In this document: positions 1 to 7,467 of the stretch, piece after piece
Layout of the letters: each line of letters starts with the position of its first letter
Numbering within the stretch: position 1 is the first letter of the stretch
The notes under the pieces: model-generated
The model's database searches: none
Seen by the model: only the letters and a program-made list of their open reading frames with translations
Told to the model about the DNA's origin: nothing
Program-made: the position numbers and the translations under genes
IMG/VR virus record: IMGVR_UViG_3300029319_008140
Location: 1 to 22,230 of that record
Source: a virus
DNA: 22,230 bases
Reading direction: 5' to 3' (one strand)

Positions 1-116
1 AAAAGAATATATTGATAATCAACATTTGCTTCTTTTAAAGCATGTAAATTATACTGAACGGATTCATTTACGTAAGGGTTACGTTTATATAAATTATGTA
101 TTACTGATATTTTCAT
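1..116 (-). CDS. Start of a probable glycosyltransferase (partial, runs off the left edge)
   Basis: Only the first 38 codons are present; the gene continues beyond base 1. The ATG at 116-114 overlaps the TGA stop of the upstream gene (ATGA), so it is translationally linked to it. The visible N-terminus begins MKISVIHNLYKRNPYVNES. This has the look of the first beta-strand of a GT-A (family 2) glycosyltransferase nucleotide-binding fold, followed by a helix. The catalytic DxD would lie outside the window, so the family call is an inference from the N-terminal pattern and from the adjacent sugar genes. It seems to be the next member of the left-end glycan block. Confidence 0.6.
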   Translation of the reverse strand, partial: MKISVIHNLYKRNPYVNESVQYNLHALKEANVDYQYIL

Positions 117-868
117 TTAGCAGGATTACCTTTAACAATTGTATTAGATGGAATATCTTTAGTTACAACAGCCCCAGCCCCAATAACTACATTATCACCT
201 ATATTTACAGGTAATATAGTAGCGTTTGAACCAATTCTCACATTATTTCCTATAATTGTTTCTCTTTCTATCCATTTATCTCTATCCTCTGTAAATTTAT
301 CATTTGTAAACATTACACCATGACCAATAAAACAGTTATTACCTATATTAACACTAGAACAAATAAATGAATGAGAAGAGATTTTTGTATTATTTCCTAT
401 ATTACTTCTTTCCTGTATTTCAACAAAAGGACCTATAAAACTATCATTTCCAATATTACAACCATATAAATTAACAGGTTGTATAACTTTAGTACCTTTA
501 CCAATCATTACATTGGGTAAATGATCAGGATATAATTCTTCAATCCTTTTAGCTTTATCATCTATTACTAAATCAAAACTACCCTTTTCTTCTCCTATAA
601 TTAATTTATGGAATTTACAACCCCAACTTTCTAATTGTTTAGTAGTAAATTCTCTATAATCTATTTTAGATGAATTACCTCTAGCAGTCCAATAAGTAAT
701 ATGCCACCCTTCGTCAAATAATCTATTTATTTTACTTATATTTTTATAATCGGGTTCAGCTAAGTCATATCTTCTTACATCTGAATAAAAACATATTGTT
801 TCATCTATATCAATATAAGCCTTTTTTTGTTTATCCGAATACCTTTTTGCTACTTTAAATTCTTGCAT
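113..868 (-). CDS. HAD-like phosphatase fused to a hexapeptide-repeat acyltransferase
   Basis: A two-domain protein of 251 residues. Residues 1-115 look like a HAD-superfamily hydrolase: the nucleophile motif DIDET at 20-24 (D20, D22), the second motif T61 in TARG, and a late acidic motif DLVIDD at 99-104. Residues about 120-251 form a left-handed beta-helix built of hexapeptide repeats (the IGNN and IGDN series), ending in the GNPAK signature of sugar O- or N-acetyltransferases such as the WlbB/PglD group. The likely role is dephosphorylation and acylation of a sugar or nucleotide-sugar, but the substrate cannot be read from sequence. It follows the Mpo1-like gene directly and overlaps the next glycosyltransferase start by four bases. 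Each domain is clear; their joint role is inferred. Confidence 0.82.
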   Translation of the reverse strand: MQEFKVAKRYSDKQKKAYIDIDETICFYSDVRRYDLAEPDYKNISKINRLFDEGWHITYWTARGNSSKIDYREFTTKQLESWGCKFHKLIIGEEKGSFDLVIDDKAKRIEELYPDHLPNVMIGKGTKVIQPVNLYGCNIGNDSFIGPFVEIQERSNIGNNTKISSHSFICSSVNIGNNCFIGHGVMFTNDKFTEDRDKWIERETIIGNNVRIGSNATILPVNIGDNVVIGAGAVVTKDIPSNTIVKGNPAK

Positions 869-1156
869 TTACCAAATTTTAATTTTTCCTCTTAATATAT
901 CCCAAAACATCATCCAATCCGCAATTTTAGCTTTTACAGGATCATGAAAGGCAGCAGGTTCATTTTTTTCAAATAAATAATGTCCTGTCCAAGCAAATGG
1001 ATAAATAATAAAAGGTATAATAGGTATTAAATACCATAACCAATAATAAAAAATTAAATAAGTACATATTAAAGTAACCCATTGGCCTATAAAATGTAAC
1101 CTAATACATTTTTTATTTTGATGGAGTTTTAAATACTTTTTATAATAATCCCTCAT
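869..1156 (-). CDS. Mpo1/DUF962-like small membrane protein
   Basis: A 95-residue protein with the features of the DUF962 (YGL010w/Mpo1-like) family: an N-terminal YLKLHQN block (H12), RLHFIG (H21), two adjacent hydrophobic segments at about 24-41 and 43-55, then PFAWTGHYLFEKN (H59, E63) and a PAAF motif. Yeast Mpo1 is an iron-dependent dioxygenase that shortens 2-hydroxy fatty acids, and the conserved histidines are thought to bind the metal. Many bacteria have homologues of unknown role. The start overlaps the end of the glycosyltransferase gene by 17 bases, and the gene ends just before the HAD-acyltransferase fusion. The family assignment is fairly firm; a lipid-modifying role in infection is only inferred. 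Confidence 0.78.
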   Translation of the reverse strand: MRDYYKKYLKLHQNKKCIRLHFIGQWVTLICTYLIFYYWLWYLIPIIPFIIYPFAWTGHYLFEKNEPAAFHDPVKAKIADWMMFWDILRGKIKIW

Positions 1157-1766
1157 AAAATTTATTTTGTTGTCTTTGTCTTTCTATAGTTTTATGATGA
1201 TATAAGGCTAAATCTTCCATAGGAGGAAGTGAAGCATATTTTTTGTGTCCTTTTAAAACTTCATGTACCTTATTTTCCCATTTAATTTCAGGTTTATTTT
1301 TCCAAATTCTCCATTGATAATCAGGCCAATTAACCCAATTTTTACCGTCAACTCTCCAACCCCATCTTTCGATATCTTCTCTTAATAAACCATTAACAGT
1401 ATTAACTCTAGGAACTAAATAAACTTCATTATCAGGATTAGACTCTAAAATTTTAGGTAAATTTCTGATTAACATCCTGTTAGGCACCTCGTCAGCATCT
1501 ATTTGAAATATATAATCTCCAGAGCATAATGATGTTAATTTATTTTTCCAATCTGCAAAATGATTTTTAAAAGTTCCGGCATGATATTTTACATTCTTTT
1601 CCTGTCTAAGTTCTATTATTCTGGACCAAACTTCATCTGTGCCATTACCTTTATCAAATAAAATTACTATCTCATCTTCAGATCTTCTATGATCTAATAA
1701 AAAATTAATTAACGTAGTAACTTCATTTAATTCATTACAAACAGTGATTGCATAACTTATTTTCAT
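1140..1766 (-). CDS. Family 2 (GT-A) glycosyltransferase
   Basis: A 208-residue protein starting MKISYAITVCNE, the typical first beta-strand of GT-A glycosyltransferases. The metal and nucleotide-sugar motif is DAD at residues 90-92 (QIDADEVPN). Tryptophan-rich acceptor-side blocks (WRVDGKNWVNW, WRIWKNKPEIKW) and a VHEVL segment follow, as in short bacterial family 2 enzymes. The open frame extends upstream to 1814, but I chose the ATG at 1766-1764: the extra 16 residues do not belong to the fold, and this ATG lies one base after the stop of the upstream gene. It should transfer a sugar from a nucleotide-sugar to an unknown acceptor. The 3' end overlaps the DUF962 gene by 17 bases. Confidence 0.85.
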   Translation of the reverse strand: MKISYAITVCNELNEVTTLINFLLDHRRSEDEIVILFDKGNGTDEVWSRIIELRQEKNVKYHAGTFKNHFADWKNKLTSLCSGDYIFQIDADEVPNRMLIRNLPKILESNPDNEVYLVPRVNTVNGLLREDIERWGWRVDGKNWVNWPDYQWRIWKNKPEIKWENKVHEVLKGHKKYASLPPMEDLALYHHKTIERQRQQNKFYEGLL

Positions 1767-1767
1767 A

Positions 1768-2208
1768 TTATCCAGGTAATACACCAATATACGAAAGAGC
1801 ATCCATATAGTCACGTTCTGGGTAATAAGCTACTGTGCTCATATCGGCTTTATGTGTTGATTTAAATTTTTCTTGTTCCTCCTTAACTACTGGTTTTGCC
1901 TTAACTGCTGCCCATCTCCAATCATCTTTACTAGTACCCTCAGCATAAACCATACCCATTACAGGATCATTAATTGTGTGTGGTAACCAAATTAACTCAG
2001 TTTCAGGATCTTTCCAAGCTAAATCCTTATATAATTCAGGTAGTAATTCCATTTGTTCTGTATAAAATTGACTACCCTCAGTCATTAAACTGTTAGTCCA
2101 AAACCCACAAGATAAACTATAGTAACTAGTTATATCTTTACTTACTTCTAATTTATAACATAAATCACCTCCTGATTTGGGGCAATTTATTATTTCATCA
2201 TGTTGCAT
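1768..2208 (-). CDS. Hypothetical protein, 146 residues
   Basis: I do not recognise the family. The protein is soluble, without a signal peptide or membrane segment. The N-terminal third has three cysteines (C9, C17, C34), the first two around a KSGGDL turn, which could bind metal although there is no clear zinc-ribbon spacing. The middle is acidic and rich in aromatic residues (WKDPETELIWLP, DDWRWAAVKAKP), followed by a charged KEEQEKFK stretch. It sits between two glycosyltransferase genes: the upstream gene ends one base before its territory and its stop is one base from the next ATG. That suggests co-expression with the sugar block, but gives no function. A copy of the TTTCGTATATT motif lies within its last codons. 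Confidence 0.7.
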   Translation of the reverse strand: MQHDEIINCPKSGGDLCYKLEVSKDITSYYSLSCGFWTNSLMTEGSQFYTEQMELLPELYKDLAWKDPETELIWLPHTINDPVMGMVYAEGTSKDDWRWAAVKAKPVVKEEQEKFKSTHKADMSTVAYYPERDYMDALSYIGVLPG

Positions 2209-2209
2209 A

Positions 2210-3502
2210 TTATAATTTTTCTAATTTAGGTAAATTTAAGCTTGGTAATTTTAATTCAACTTGTTCAGGAAATTCAGGTATATTTTCTTCTAAAATATCA
2301 CCTACTAAATCCCTCATATGTTCCCAACTAAAATTACTTTTAGCAAAATGTTTTTGTTTTCTAGATTTTTGTACAAACTTTTTATAATGTTTATAAAGAT
2401 TTTTTAATGTTGTTGTTACATGAGGTTCACTTACCTTAAACCATTTAGCTTCCTTAATTAACCAATCATTTGAAGCTGATGGATGTATAGGTTCTAAAGA
2501 GCCAGGAAGTAAAGAAACATATTCTGGATTAAGAAAGTCCATATGGCCAGACCAACCAGAAGCAACAATCGGTTTTCCTGTTACTGAAAATTCTAATAGT
2601 GGTCTACCAAATCCTTCTCCTTTAGTAAGACTTAACATTGCTTTTACTTTAGGGTGATTATATAATTCATTCATATCCTGATCACTAAACTCCCCAGTTA
2701 GTAAGTAAATATTAGGTAAATCACTAGCATTAATAGAATCCCTAATTTGTTTTATTTTATTTAGTATTTGATCTCTACTAATATAAGAAGAAACTCCAGT
2801 GGAAGCTTTTAATATTAATGCTGGTTTAGGTCCTCTTTTATTTTTAAATGCTTCATAAAATAATTTAACTAACATTCCAACATTTTTTCTATCATGACCT
2901 AATTCACCATTCATCCAATGACCTACAAATAAATAACAAAATTGTTCAGGTACTTGTTTTAGATTAATATTTTTAATTTCTGATTGTTTAATACTTTTAT
3001 AAACATCTAAATTAATACCTTCAAAAACAGTTTTAATAGGTTTTGTTAACTTAACTTGTCCCATTACTTGTTGTGTTTGAGGGTTTTTCTTTTCATAAAG
3101 CATATTTTCAAAATTAACCTTAGTAAATTCTGAAGAAACTAAATTCAAATCCATTCTATTCATACCTTCAACCCATTCCGCTTTACATGCAGTAGCTTCA
3201 ATACCAGCAGTTAATCCAATACTAAATTTCCCCACAGGTTGAAATTCATTAGGAATAGTTATTTGCATCCAAATATCTGGCTTTTGTTTTTGCCAATCAG
3301 GTCTAGCTAAATGGTTAAGTAAAAATTTCCATTCCGGGTTTTGATTACAAAAACCCCAAGATGTTTCTCCCCATCTTTGAGATAATAATTCAACTTTATA
3401 TTTATCTAATTCTATTATAGCTTTAACTATATCCCTTGCTCTAGCTCCATAACCTGAGTAAGTGTCAAATGGGCAAGATATTACAAATCTAGGTTTATTC
3501 AT
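2210..3502 (-). CDS. GT-B glycosyltransferase (family 4-like)
   Basis: A 430-residue GT-B enzyme. The N-terminal Rossmann domain starts with RFVISCPFDTYSGYGARA, where the SGYG loop is the usual acceptor-side glycine loop of family 4 enzymes. The C-terminal nucleotide-sugar domain carries the EX7E signature EGFGRPLLE at residues 296-304, followed by GKPIVASGWSG, which contacts the donor in this fold. Length is normal for the family. It should transfer a sugar from an activated donor to a glycan, lipid or DNA acceptor; the acceptor cannot be told. Its ATG overlaps the TAA of the preceding GT-B gene by one base (TAATG), so the two are coupled. Confidence 0.87.
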   Translation of the reverse strand: MNKPRFVISCPFDTYSGYGARARDIVKAIIELDKYKVELLSQRWGETSWGFCNQNPEWKFLLNHLARPDWQKQKPDIWMQITIPNEFQPVGKFSIGLTAGIEATACKAEWVEGMNRMDLNLVSSEFTKVNFENMLYEKKNPQTQQVMGQVKLTKPIKTVFEGINLDVYKSIKQSEIKNINLKQVPEQFCYLFVGHWMNGELGHDRKNVGMLVKLFYEAFKNKRGPKPALILKASTGVSSYISRDQILNKIKQIRDSINASDLPNIYLLTGEFSDQDMNELYNHPKVKAMLSLTKGEGFGRPLLEFSVTGKPIVASGWSGHMDFLNPEYVSLLPGSLEPIHPSASNDWLIKEAKWFKVSEPHVTTTLKNLYKHYKKFVQKSRKQKHFAKSNFSWEHMRDLVGDILEENIPEFPEQVELKLPSLNLPKLEKL

Positions 3503-4947
3503 TAATATATAATTTTATGATTTAAAAATTTTCCTTTATATTCATTAGCATTTACTATCTCATATTTATCTTTACCTTTGAAAATAGTAAATAATTCATC
3601 AATAGCATTGATTACTCTTTCAGCTTGGTGTTTTGATGTAAACCCAGCCTCATCTCCTAAAGCCCAATCTCTACCTTTTGAACCTCTCCTTTTTAGCTCT
3701 TTTCTACCTAAATTATAACATTCCATAATTCTGTCAGCAGCATCTTCCCATTTACATCTATCATCAAAAATGTAAGGTGTTGGAGGTGAACCTTGAATAG
3801 ATCTACTAGTAGGATAAACTGGAAAAGCCCATTCACCATGTTTTTTAAAAGTACCTCTATGATTAGAAGGGATATCTCTACTAGGTGTAAACCAATTATC
3901 TTTATCATCAGTAAATCTCATTTGATCCTGCATTCCTCCAGTTACATTAGCAATAATAGGTGTCCCAGCTAAAATAGATTCTGTATTAGCTAAGCCCCAT
4001 CCTTCATTTGAGGTTAATAAAATACTAACATCAGCTAAATTATATAAAAAATTAAGTTGTTTTTCGGTTAATTTTTGGTCAATTAAAAATACTTGTTTTT
4101 GATATTTTTCACCAAAAAGATATTCTATTACTTGAGGTAAATCAGTTCCTGGGTCTGTTACTTTTTCTGTTTTAAGAACAAAAGCACATTTTTTAGCTTT
4201 ATCCTCAGGTAATGAGTCTAAAAATGATCTAAAAGCTATTAAAGTATCGGGTATTTGTTTTCTTCTTATATTCCTAGAATTAAAATACATAGTAAAATCA
4301 AATTCTTTATCTTTAAAGAAAGCCGACTTAAATTCATTTAATTCACTATCTGAATCATCTACTGGTTTAAATATATTTGGGTCCTTACCATGAGGTACGT
4401 ATTTAAATAATCTTCTACTATTATCTACTTCATCTAAAACTAATTTATTAATATTAACAGTTTGTTTAGATATACCCATTAATAAATCACAAGCTTCATA
4501 GTATGGTTTATTATACATTGGTGCAGGATAATCATCCCAAATATTTAAATATAATATAGGAATATTTTTTCTAATTTCCTGTTCCATATTCCATATATGC
4601 ATAAAATATCTTGGATCAGTAATTAAAAATAAGGCATCCGGTTGTTCTATTTGAATAATTTGTCTAATAGTATTAGGATCACCATATCCATTGGTAGGGT
4701 AAAGAATAACAGAAGAATCAGTTAAACCACTAAATTTATTAGTATCCGCACTAATATCTAATTTTTTACCTATTTCTGGATGTTTAATTGCTCCAGCCAT
4801 CTGCACCCAATTAAAATGTTGAGCAGTATGTATTACAATTTCTTTAGCTACTGTGGCTACACCAGAATGTACTCTAATATCATCACAAATTAAAAGAATT
4901 TTTTTTCTTTTATCTGGTGGTAAGTACTTGAAATGTTTGTTTTCCAT
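3502..4947 (-). CDS. GT-B glycosyltransferase (family 4-like)
   Basis: A 481-residue GT-B glycosyltransferase. The N-terminal domain has KKILLICDDIRVHSGVATVA with a glycine loop at residues 29-33. The C-terminal domain has the EX7E signature EGWGLANTE at 315-323 followed by AGTPIIANVTGGM. Between them lies a VPHGKDPNIFKP block (about 184-195), which is common at the hinge of family 4 enzymes. It differs too much from the downstream GT-B protein to be a recent duplicate, so the pair may add different sugars. It ends in a TAATG overlap with that gene and begins one base after the ribbon-helix-helix gene stops. A short, GC-poor operon is likely. Donor and acceptor are unknown. Confidence 0.87.
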   Translation of the reverse strand: MENKHFKYLPPDKRKKILLICDDIRVHSGVATVAKEIVIHTAQHFNWVQMAGAIKHPEIGKKLDISADTNKFSGLTDSSVILYPTNGYGDPNTIRQIIQIEQPDALFLITDPRYFMHIWNMEQEIRKNIPILYLNIWDDYPAPMYNKPYYEACDLLMGISKQTVNINKLVLDEVDNSRRLFKYVPHGKDPNIFKPVDDSDSELNEFKSAFFKDKEFDFTMYFNSRNIRRKQIPDTLIAFRSFLDSLPEDKAKKCAFVLKTEKVTDPGTDLPQVIEYLFGEKYQKQVFLIDQKLTEKQLNFLYNLADVSILLTSNEGWGLANTESILAGTPIIANVTGGMQDQMRFTDDKDNWFTPSRDIPSNHRGTFKKHGEWAFPVYPTSRSIQGSPPTPYIFDDRCKWEDAADRIMECYNLGRKELKRRGSKGRDWALGDEAGFTSKHQAERVINAIDELFTIFKGKDKYEIVNANEYKGKFLNHKIIY

Positions 4948-5136
4948 TTATAATTCGAGGTTAGTTTGATTAGTAATTTGTTTACGAAAATCATCATCTG
5001 TAAGATACAAAAACAAAGCTCTATCAGCAAGTTTTTGGAATGAAAATTTCCTTTTTACACACTCAATCTTAAAATTCTCGAATAAATCGCTTTTAACTTT
5101 GACACTAGTTAGTGTCATTGGTTTTTTATTTGTCAT
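4948..5136 (-). CDS. Ribbon-helix-helix-type small DNA-binding protein
   Basis: A 62-residue protein. Residues about 8-16 (TLTSVKVKS) look like the N-terminal beta-strand, and two amphipathic helices follow (LFENFKIECVKRKF and FQKLADRALFLYLTD). This is the layout of MetJ/Arc or CopG-type repressors, in which the paired strands read the DNA major groove. I see the fold pattern, not a named family. Small proteins of this kind in phages often act as transcription regulators. It is the first gene after one of the few real intergenic spaces, with a TATAAATA box and a 15-base repeat in front, so it might regulate itself or the glycosyltransferase genes behind it. Confidence 0.65.
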   Translation of the reverse strand: MTNKKPMTLTSVKVKSDLFENFKIECVKRKFSFQKLADRALFLYLTDDDFRKQITNQTNLEL

Positions 5137-5195
5137 AATCTTAATTTATTAAAACGTTTATTATACATATATAAGTATTTATAAAAATCGCCATC
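5137..5195 (-). promoter_or_regulatory. Candidate promoter region with an exact TATAAATA box
   Basis: This 59-base gap, read on the minus strand, contains TATAAATA at 5183-5176, identical to the T4 late promoter consensus, and TATAAT at 5164-5159, followed by an AT-only leader to the ATG at 5136. The same octamer also occurs by chance inside the polymerase gene (15929-15936), so identity alone is weak. The intergenic location and two stacked boxes make this one of the better promoter candidates in the window. Confidence 0.45.
5156..5170 (-). repeat. Copy 1 of a 15-base intergenic repeat
   Basis: The minus-strand sequence ATATGTATAATAAAC is identical to that at 12189-12203. Both copies lie in intergenic leaders, here 20 bases before the ribbon-helix-helix ATG and there about 78 bases before the Hsp20 ATG. 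It contains a perfect TATAAT, so a shared sigma-70-like -10 element is the simplest reading. A 13-base partial match also lies inside a glycosyltransferase gene (4506-4518). Confidence 0.5.
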
Positions 5196-6089
5196 TTATT
5201 CACAATACCCACAAGTACAGGGGTAATTTTGTTCTTTAATTTTTCCTTGGGAATTAAACACGTGAGACATAAAATCATTAACGTATCTAGTTGCCCTACC
5301 TAATTTAATTTTACCACTTGGGGGTGAAAATTCTTGTATTCTTGTTTGTGCCCAGTCACAATTTTCATATAATTTTCTTTTTACTATAAAAAATTTAATA
5401 TTAATTTTATCTAAAGGTATGTTATATAATTCCGAAAAATATTTTTTATATAATATAAGTTGGAACTGTTTATCCTCATTTTTCTTCATTTTATCATGCC
5501 ATCCTCTAGTACTTGTTTTTATATCTATAATAGTAAAAGTATCACTACGTTCATGATATAAAACTACATCTAACATTCCTTTAAATAATAAATTATTTAA
5601 CATTTTATTAGGTGTATTAATTATAGGTAATTCAATACCAACTAAATAAGTACCTCTTTTAGAAAAATATCCACCTATTTTTTTCTTGAAAAACTTTAAT
5701 ATTTCAACTCCATCCTCAAAAAATTCTCTCATTTCAACAGCATCAGAAAAATGAACCTCATTATTTTGTTTATACTGTTTTTGATAAGATTCAATAAATA
5801 CCTCCTGGAATTTATCTATCAGTTCTAATCTATCAGCCGCAGCTCTAGATTGTTCATAAAAAACAGTTAGATATTCCTGAATTACTTCATGAATGGCAAT
5901 ACCAAAAACTAGATATATAGAAACATCTCTTTGACTAATCTTATCTTTATAATGTAATGCCCATTTTCTTTGACATTGTTTAAACATTGATATCTGAGAA
6001 TAAGAAATATTCTTTTGATATGAATAATCAATTTCATGAGGAGGGTTATTTTGAATCTCCTTAACTATTTTAGGTATTTTTTTAGCCAA
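5196..6089 (-). CDS. PD-(D/E)XK nuclease with a possible iron-sulfur cluster (RecB/Cas4-like)
   Basis: A 297-residue member of the PDDEXK_1 group. Visible motifs in order: SQISMFKQCQRKW (residues 31-43), the H68 helix (GIAIHE), D174 in KGMLDVV, the IIDIKTS core with D189 and K191, and QLILY after Q208. These are the RecB-nuclease motifs that bind metal and cut DNA. C39 plus the C-terminal C291, C293 and C296 match the one-plus-three cysteine pattern of AddB- and Cas4-type iron-sulfur nucleases. Translation appears to start at a TTG (6089-6087), since no ATG is available near the N-terminus. A role in phage recombination or end processing, or degradation of host DNA, fits the family. Four bases separate it from the gene in front. 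Confidence 0.83.
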   Translation of the reverse strand: MAKKIPKIVKEIQNNPPHEIDYSYQKNISYSQISMFKQCQRKWALHYKDKISQRDVSIYLVFGIAIHEVIQEYLTVFYEQSRAAADRLELIDKFQEVFIESYQKQYKQNNEVHFSDAVEMREFFEDGVEILKFFKKKIGGYFSKRGTYLVGIELPIINTPNKMLNNLLFKGMLDVVLYHERSDTFTIIDIKTSTRGWHDKMKKNEDKQFQLILYKKYFSELYNIPLDKINIKFFIVKRKLYENCDWAQTRIQEFSPPSGKIKLGRATRYVNDFMSHVFNSQGKIKEQNYPCTCGYCE

Positions 6090-6092
6090 ATT

Positions 6093-6515
6093 TTATTTTT
6101 TCCATTTATCACGTCCTACTAATAAGCCAATAATTCCATAATTAGCAATATCAATAAACGTGTCTTCCATTCCTTCTCCTCTAACATAGTTTTTACCATT
6201 AATAAGAAGATTTTTTAATCTAGAAATTTTGTCTGTAAGTCTAATGCATAAACCAGTAAGTGAGAATTTTTTATCAGCTTCCGATTTTAAATCTCCACCT
6301 AAGGCAATATTATTTAAACCATAATCCATATGTTTAGCTGCAAACATTTGATACATTTCAGTACCTATTCGTTTATACTCCTCAGCTAATTCAGGATATT
6401 CAGTTTCAAATACTTCTACTACACCTAAACCATCTATGGTTTCTTCAGATTTAACTAATTGGTCAAATTCTTCTTCACTAATTAGTTCTTCATATTTTTT
6501 TCTACTATCACCCAT
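6093..6515 (-). CDS. DUF1599/Nmad1-like protein (nucleotide-modification associated)
   Basis: A 140-residue all-helical protein. The recognisable blocks are KHMDYGLNNIALGGDL (residues 61-76), an IRLTDKISRLKNLL helix (91-104) and EDTFIDIANYGII (117-129). The order HxxDYG, then RLxDKxxRL, then EDTxxDxxNY is what I associate with DUF1599, called nucleotide modification-associated domain 1 in comparative work on phage base-modification systems. The E-D-D spacing also recalls MazG/dUTPase-type pyrophosphatases, so a nucleotide-binding role is reasonable. The reaction is unknown. It overlaps the small gene in front by eight bases and precedes the nuclease. The 7-deazaguanine genes lie about 12 kb upstream on the same strand. 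Confidence 0.68.
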   Translation of the reverse strand: MGDSRKKYEELISEEEFDQLVKSEETIDGLGVVEVFETEYPELAEEYKRIGTEMYQMFAAKHMDYGLNNIALGGDLKSEADKKFSLTGLCIRLTDKISRLKNLLINGKNYVRGEGMEDTFIDIANYGIIGLLVGRDKWKK

Positions 6516-6735
6516 TAACTTGTTCCTTATTGTTAAAATATTTTTCTAATACTTCTAATCTTTCATCCGCTGATGCTAATAATCTAAGGGCTTCATTACA
6601 ATTATCCCAATAATCCTTAGTTGAATGGTCTCCAATACCAGCTGGGTGGTTAGTTAATAATTGAATACTTGCTAGGGCTTTATTTTTATCTGCCTCAGCT
6701 TCTGATTTTAAAAATTTGTATACTTGTGTGTTCAT
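6508..6735 (-). CDS. Small hypothetical protein, 75 residues
   Basis: I do not recognise the family by function. The protein is predicted helical and soluble. A central HPAGIGDHS block (residues 30-38) is flanked by charged helices (KSEAEADKNKALASIQLL before it, LASADERLEVLEKYF after it). The ending looks like a short coiled coil, so a dimer is likely. It overlaps the DUF1599-like gene by eight bases and comes nine bases after the FkbM methyltransferase gene, which points to one transcript. The overlap and the regular codon use support a real gene. Confidence 0.65.
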   Translation of the reverse strand: MNTQVYKFLKSEAEADKNKALASIQLLTNHPAGIGDHSTKDYWDNCNEALRLLASADERLEVLEKYFNNKEQVNG

Positions 6736-6744
6736 AATTTAGTT

Positions 6745-7467
6745 TTAACGGTTATCAATATATATAATTACTTGGTTATAATAATCTAAAAACATATCTC
6801 TCCAAAGATTATCTGTAATATCAAACATGTCTATAGAATATATTTTGAATTTAGGGAATAATCTTAAATAAGTTTCCCTAAATATTTTAAATTGTTCTTT
6901 TTCTTTTGGGGTTTGACAATGCCATTCACCTACTATTTTTTTAACATTTTCTTTAATCCACCAAATATTAGTGTTATTAAAAATTGAATATTCACCTCCT
7001 TCACAATCTGTTTTTAAAAAATCAATTTTATCTACATTAGCATTTTTAACAATATCCATAAAGGTTAATGTAGGAAGTGTTATATTAGTAGCTTCTCCAT
7101 CTGCTCCAAACGCTAGTAAATTTTCCTCTCCGCTTATACTTCCAATCCCACATTTAAATACTTCACAATCTAAATTAGTTGATTGACAGTTCCTAACAAG
7201 AGCGCCTATCATACTTTCACTTGGTTCAATACAAATTACTTTTGAAGGTTCTTGATCTTTAATTTGCCAAACAAAGGGGCCTATACTAGCCCCAAAATCA
7301 AACACAATATCTCCTTTATCTACTTTAAAATCTACTTGATATTGTCCTCCTTTATATTCAGTAAATTCTTTAACAAGTTCTTCCCTAAACCATCCTTTAG
7401 TAATACCCCAGTCAAAACCCTCTAGTACGTCACTATTTTTATCTAATTTTAACTTACTTTTTTTCAC
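6745..7467 (-). CDS. FkbM-family SAM-dependent methyltransferase
   Basis: A 240-residue class I methyltransferase of the FkbM type. SAM-binding motif I is FDFGASIGPF at about residues 56-65, the acidic end of strand beta2 is IEPSES with E81, and the FkbM-typical late motif is DFLKTDCEGGEY at 149-160. FkbM enzymes usually O-methylate sugars or polyketides, and in phages they often sit with glycosyltransferases, so methylation of a glycan is the best guess. The start codon overlaps the stop of gp62 (ATGA), so it is translationally linked to the clamp-loader gene. It is clearly different from the second FkbM-like protein inside the split polymerase locus. Confidence 0.84.
   Translation of the reverse strand: MKKSKLKLDKNSDVLEGFDWGITKGWFREELVKEFTEYKGGQYQVDFKVDKGDIVFDFGASIGPFVWQIKDQEPSKVICIEPSESMIGALVRNCQSTNLDCEVFKCGIGSISGEENLLAFGADGEATNITLPTLTFMDIVKNANVDKIDFLKTDCEGGEYSIFNNTNIWWIKENVKKIVGEWHCQTPKEKEQFKIFRETYLRLFPKFKIYSIDMFDITDNLWRDMFLDYYNQVIIYIDNR

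Noticed and set aside
26-214. Plus-strand ORF of 62 codons at the left edge
   Set aside because: It is antisense to the HAD-acyltransferase and the partial glycosyltransferase, with low-complexity I/Y/N composition. All well-supported genes are on the minus strand.
1767-1814. Upstream start at 1814 for the family 2 glycosyltransferase
   Set aside because: The extra 16 residues lie inside the previous gene and precede the canonical first strand of the fold. The ATG at 1766 directly after the upstream stop is better.
4506-4518. Third copy of the intergenic repeat
   Set aside because: Only 13 of 15 bases match contiguously and it lies inside a glycosyltransferase coding sequence.
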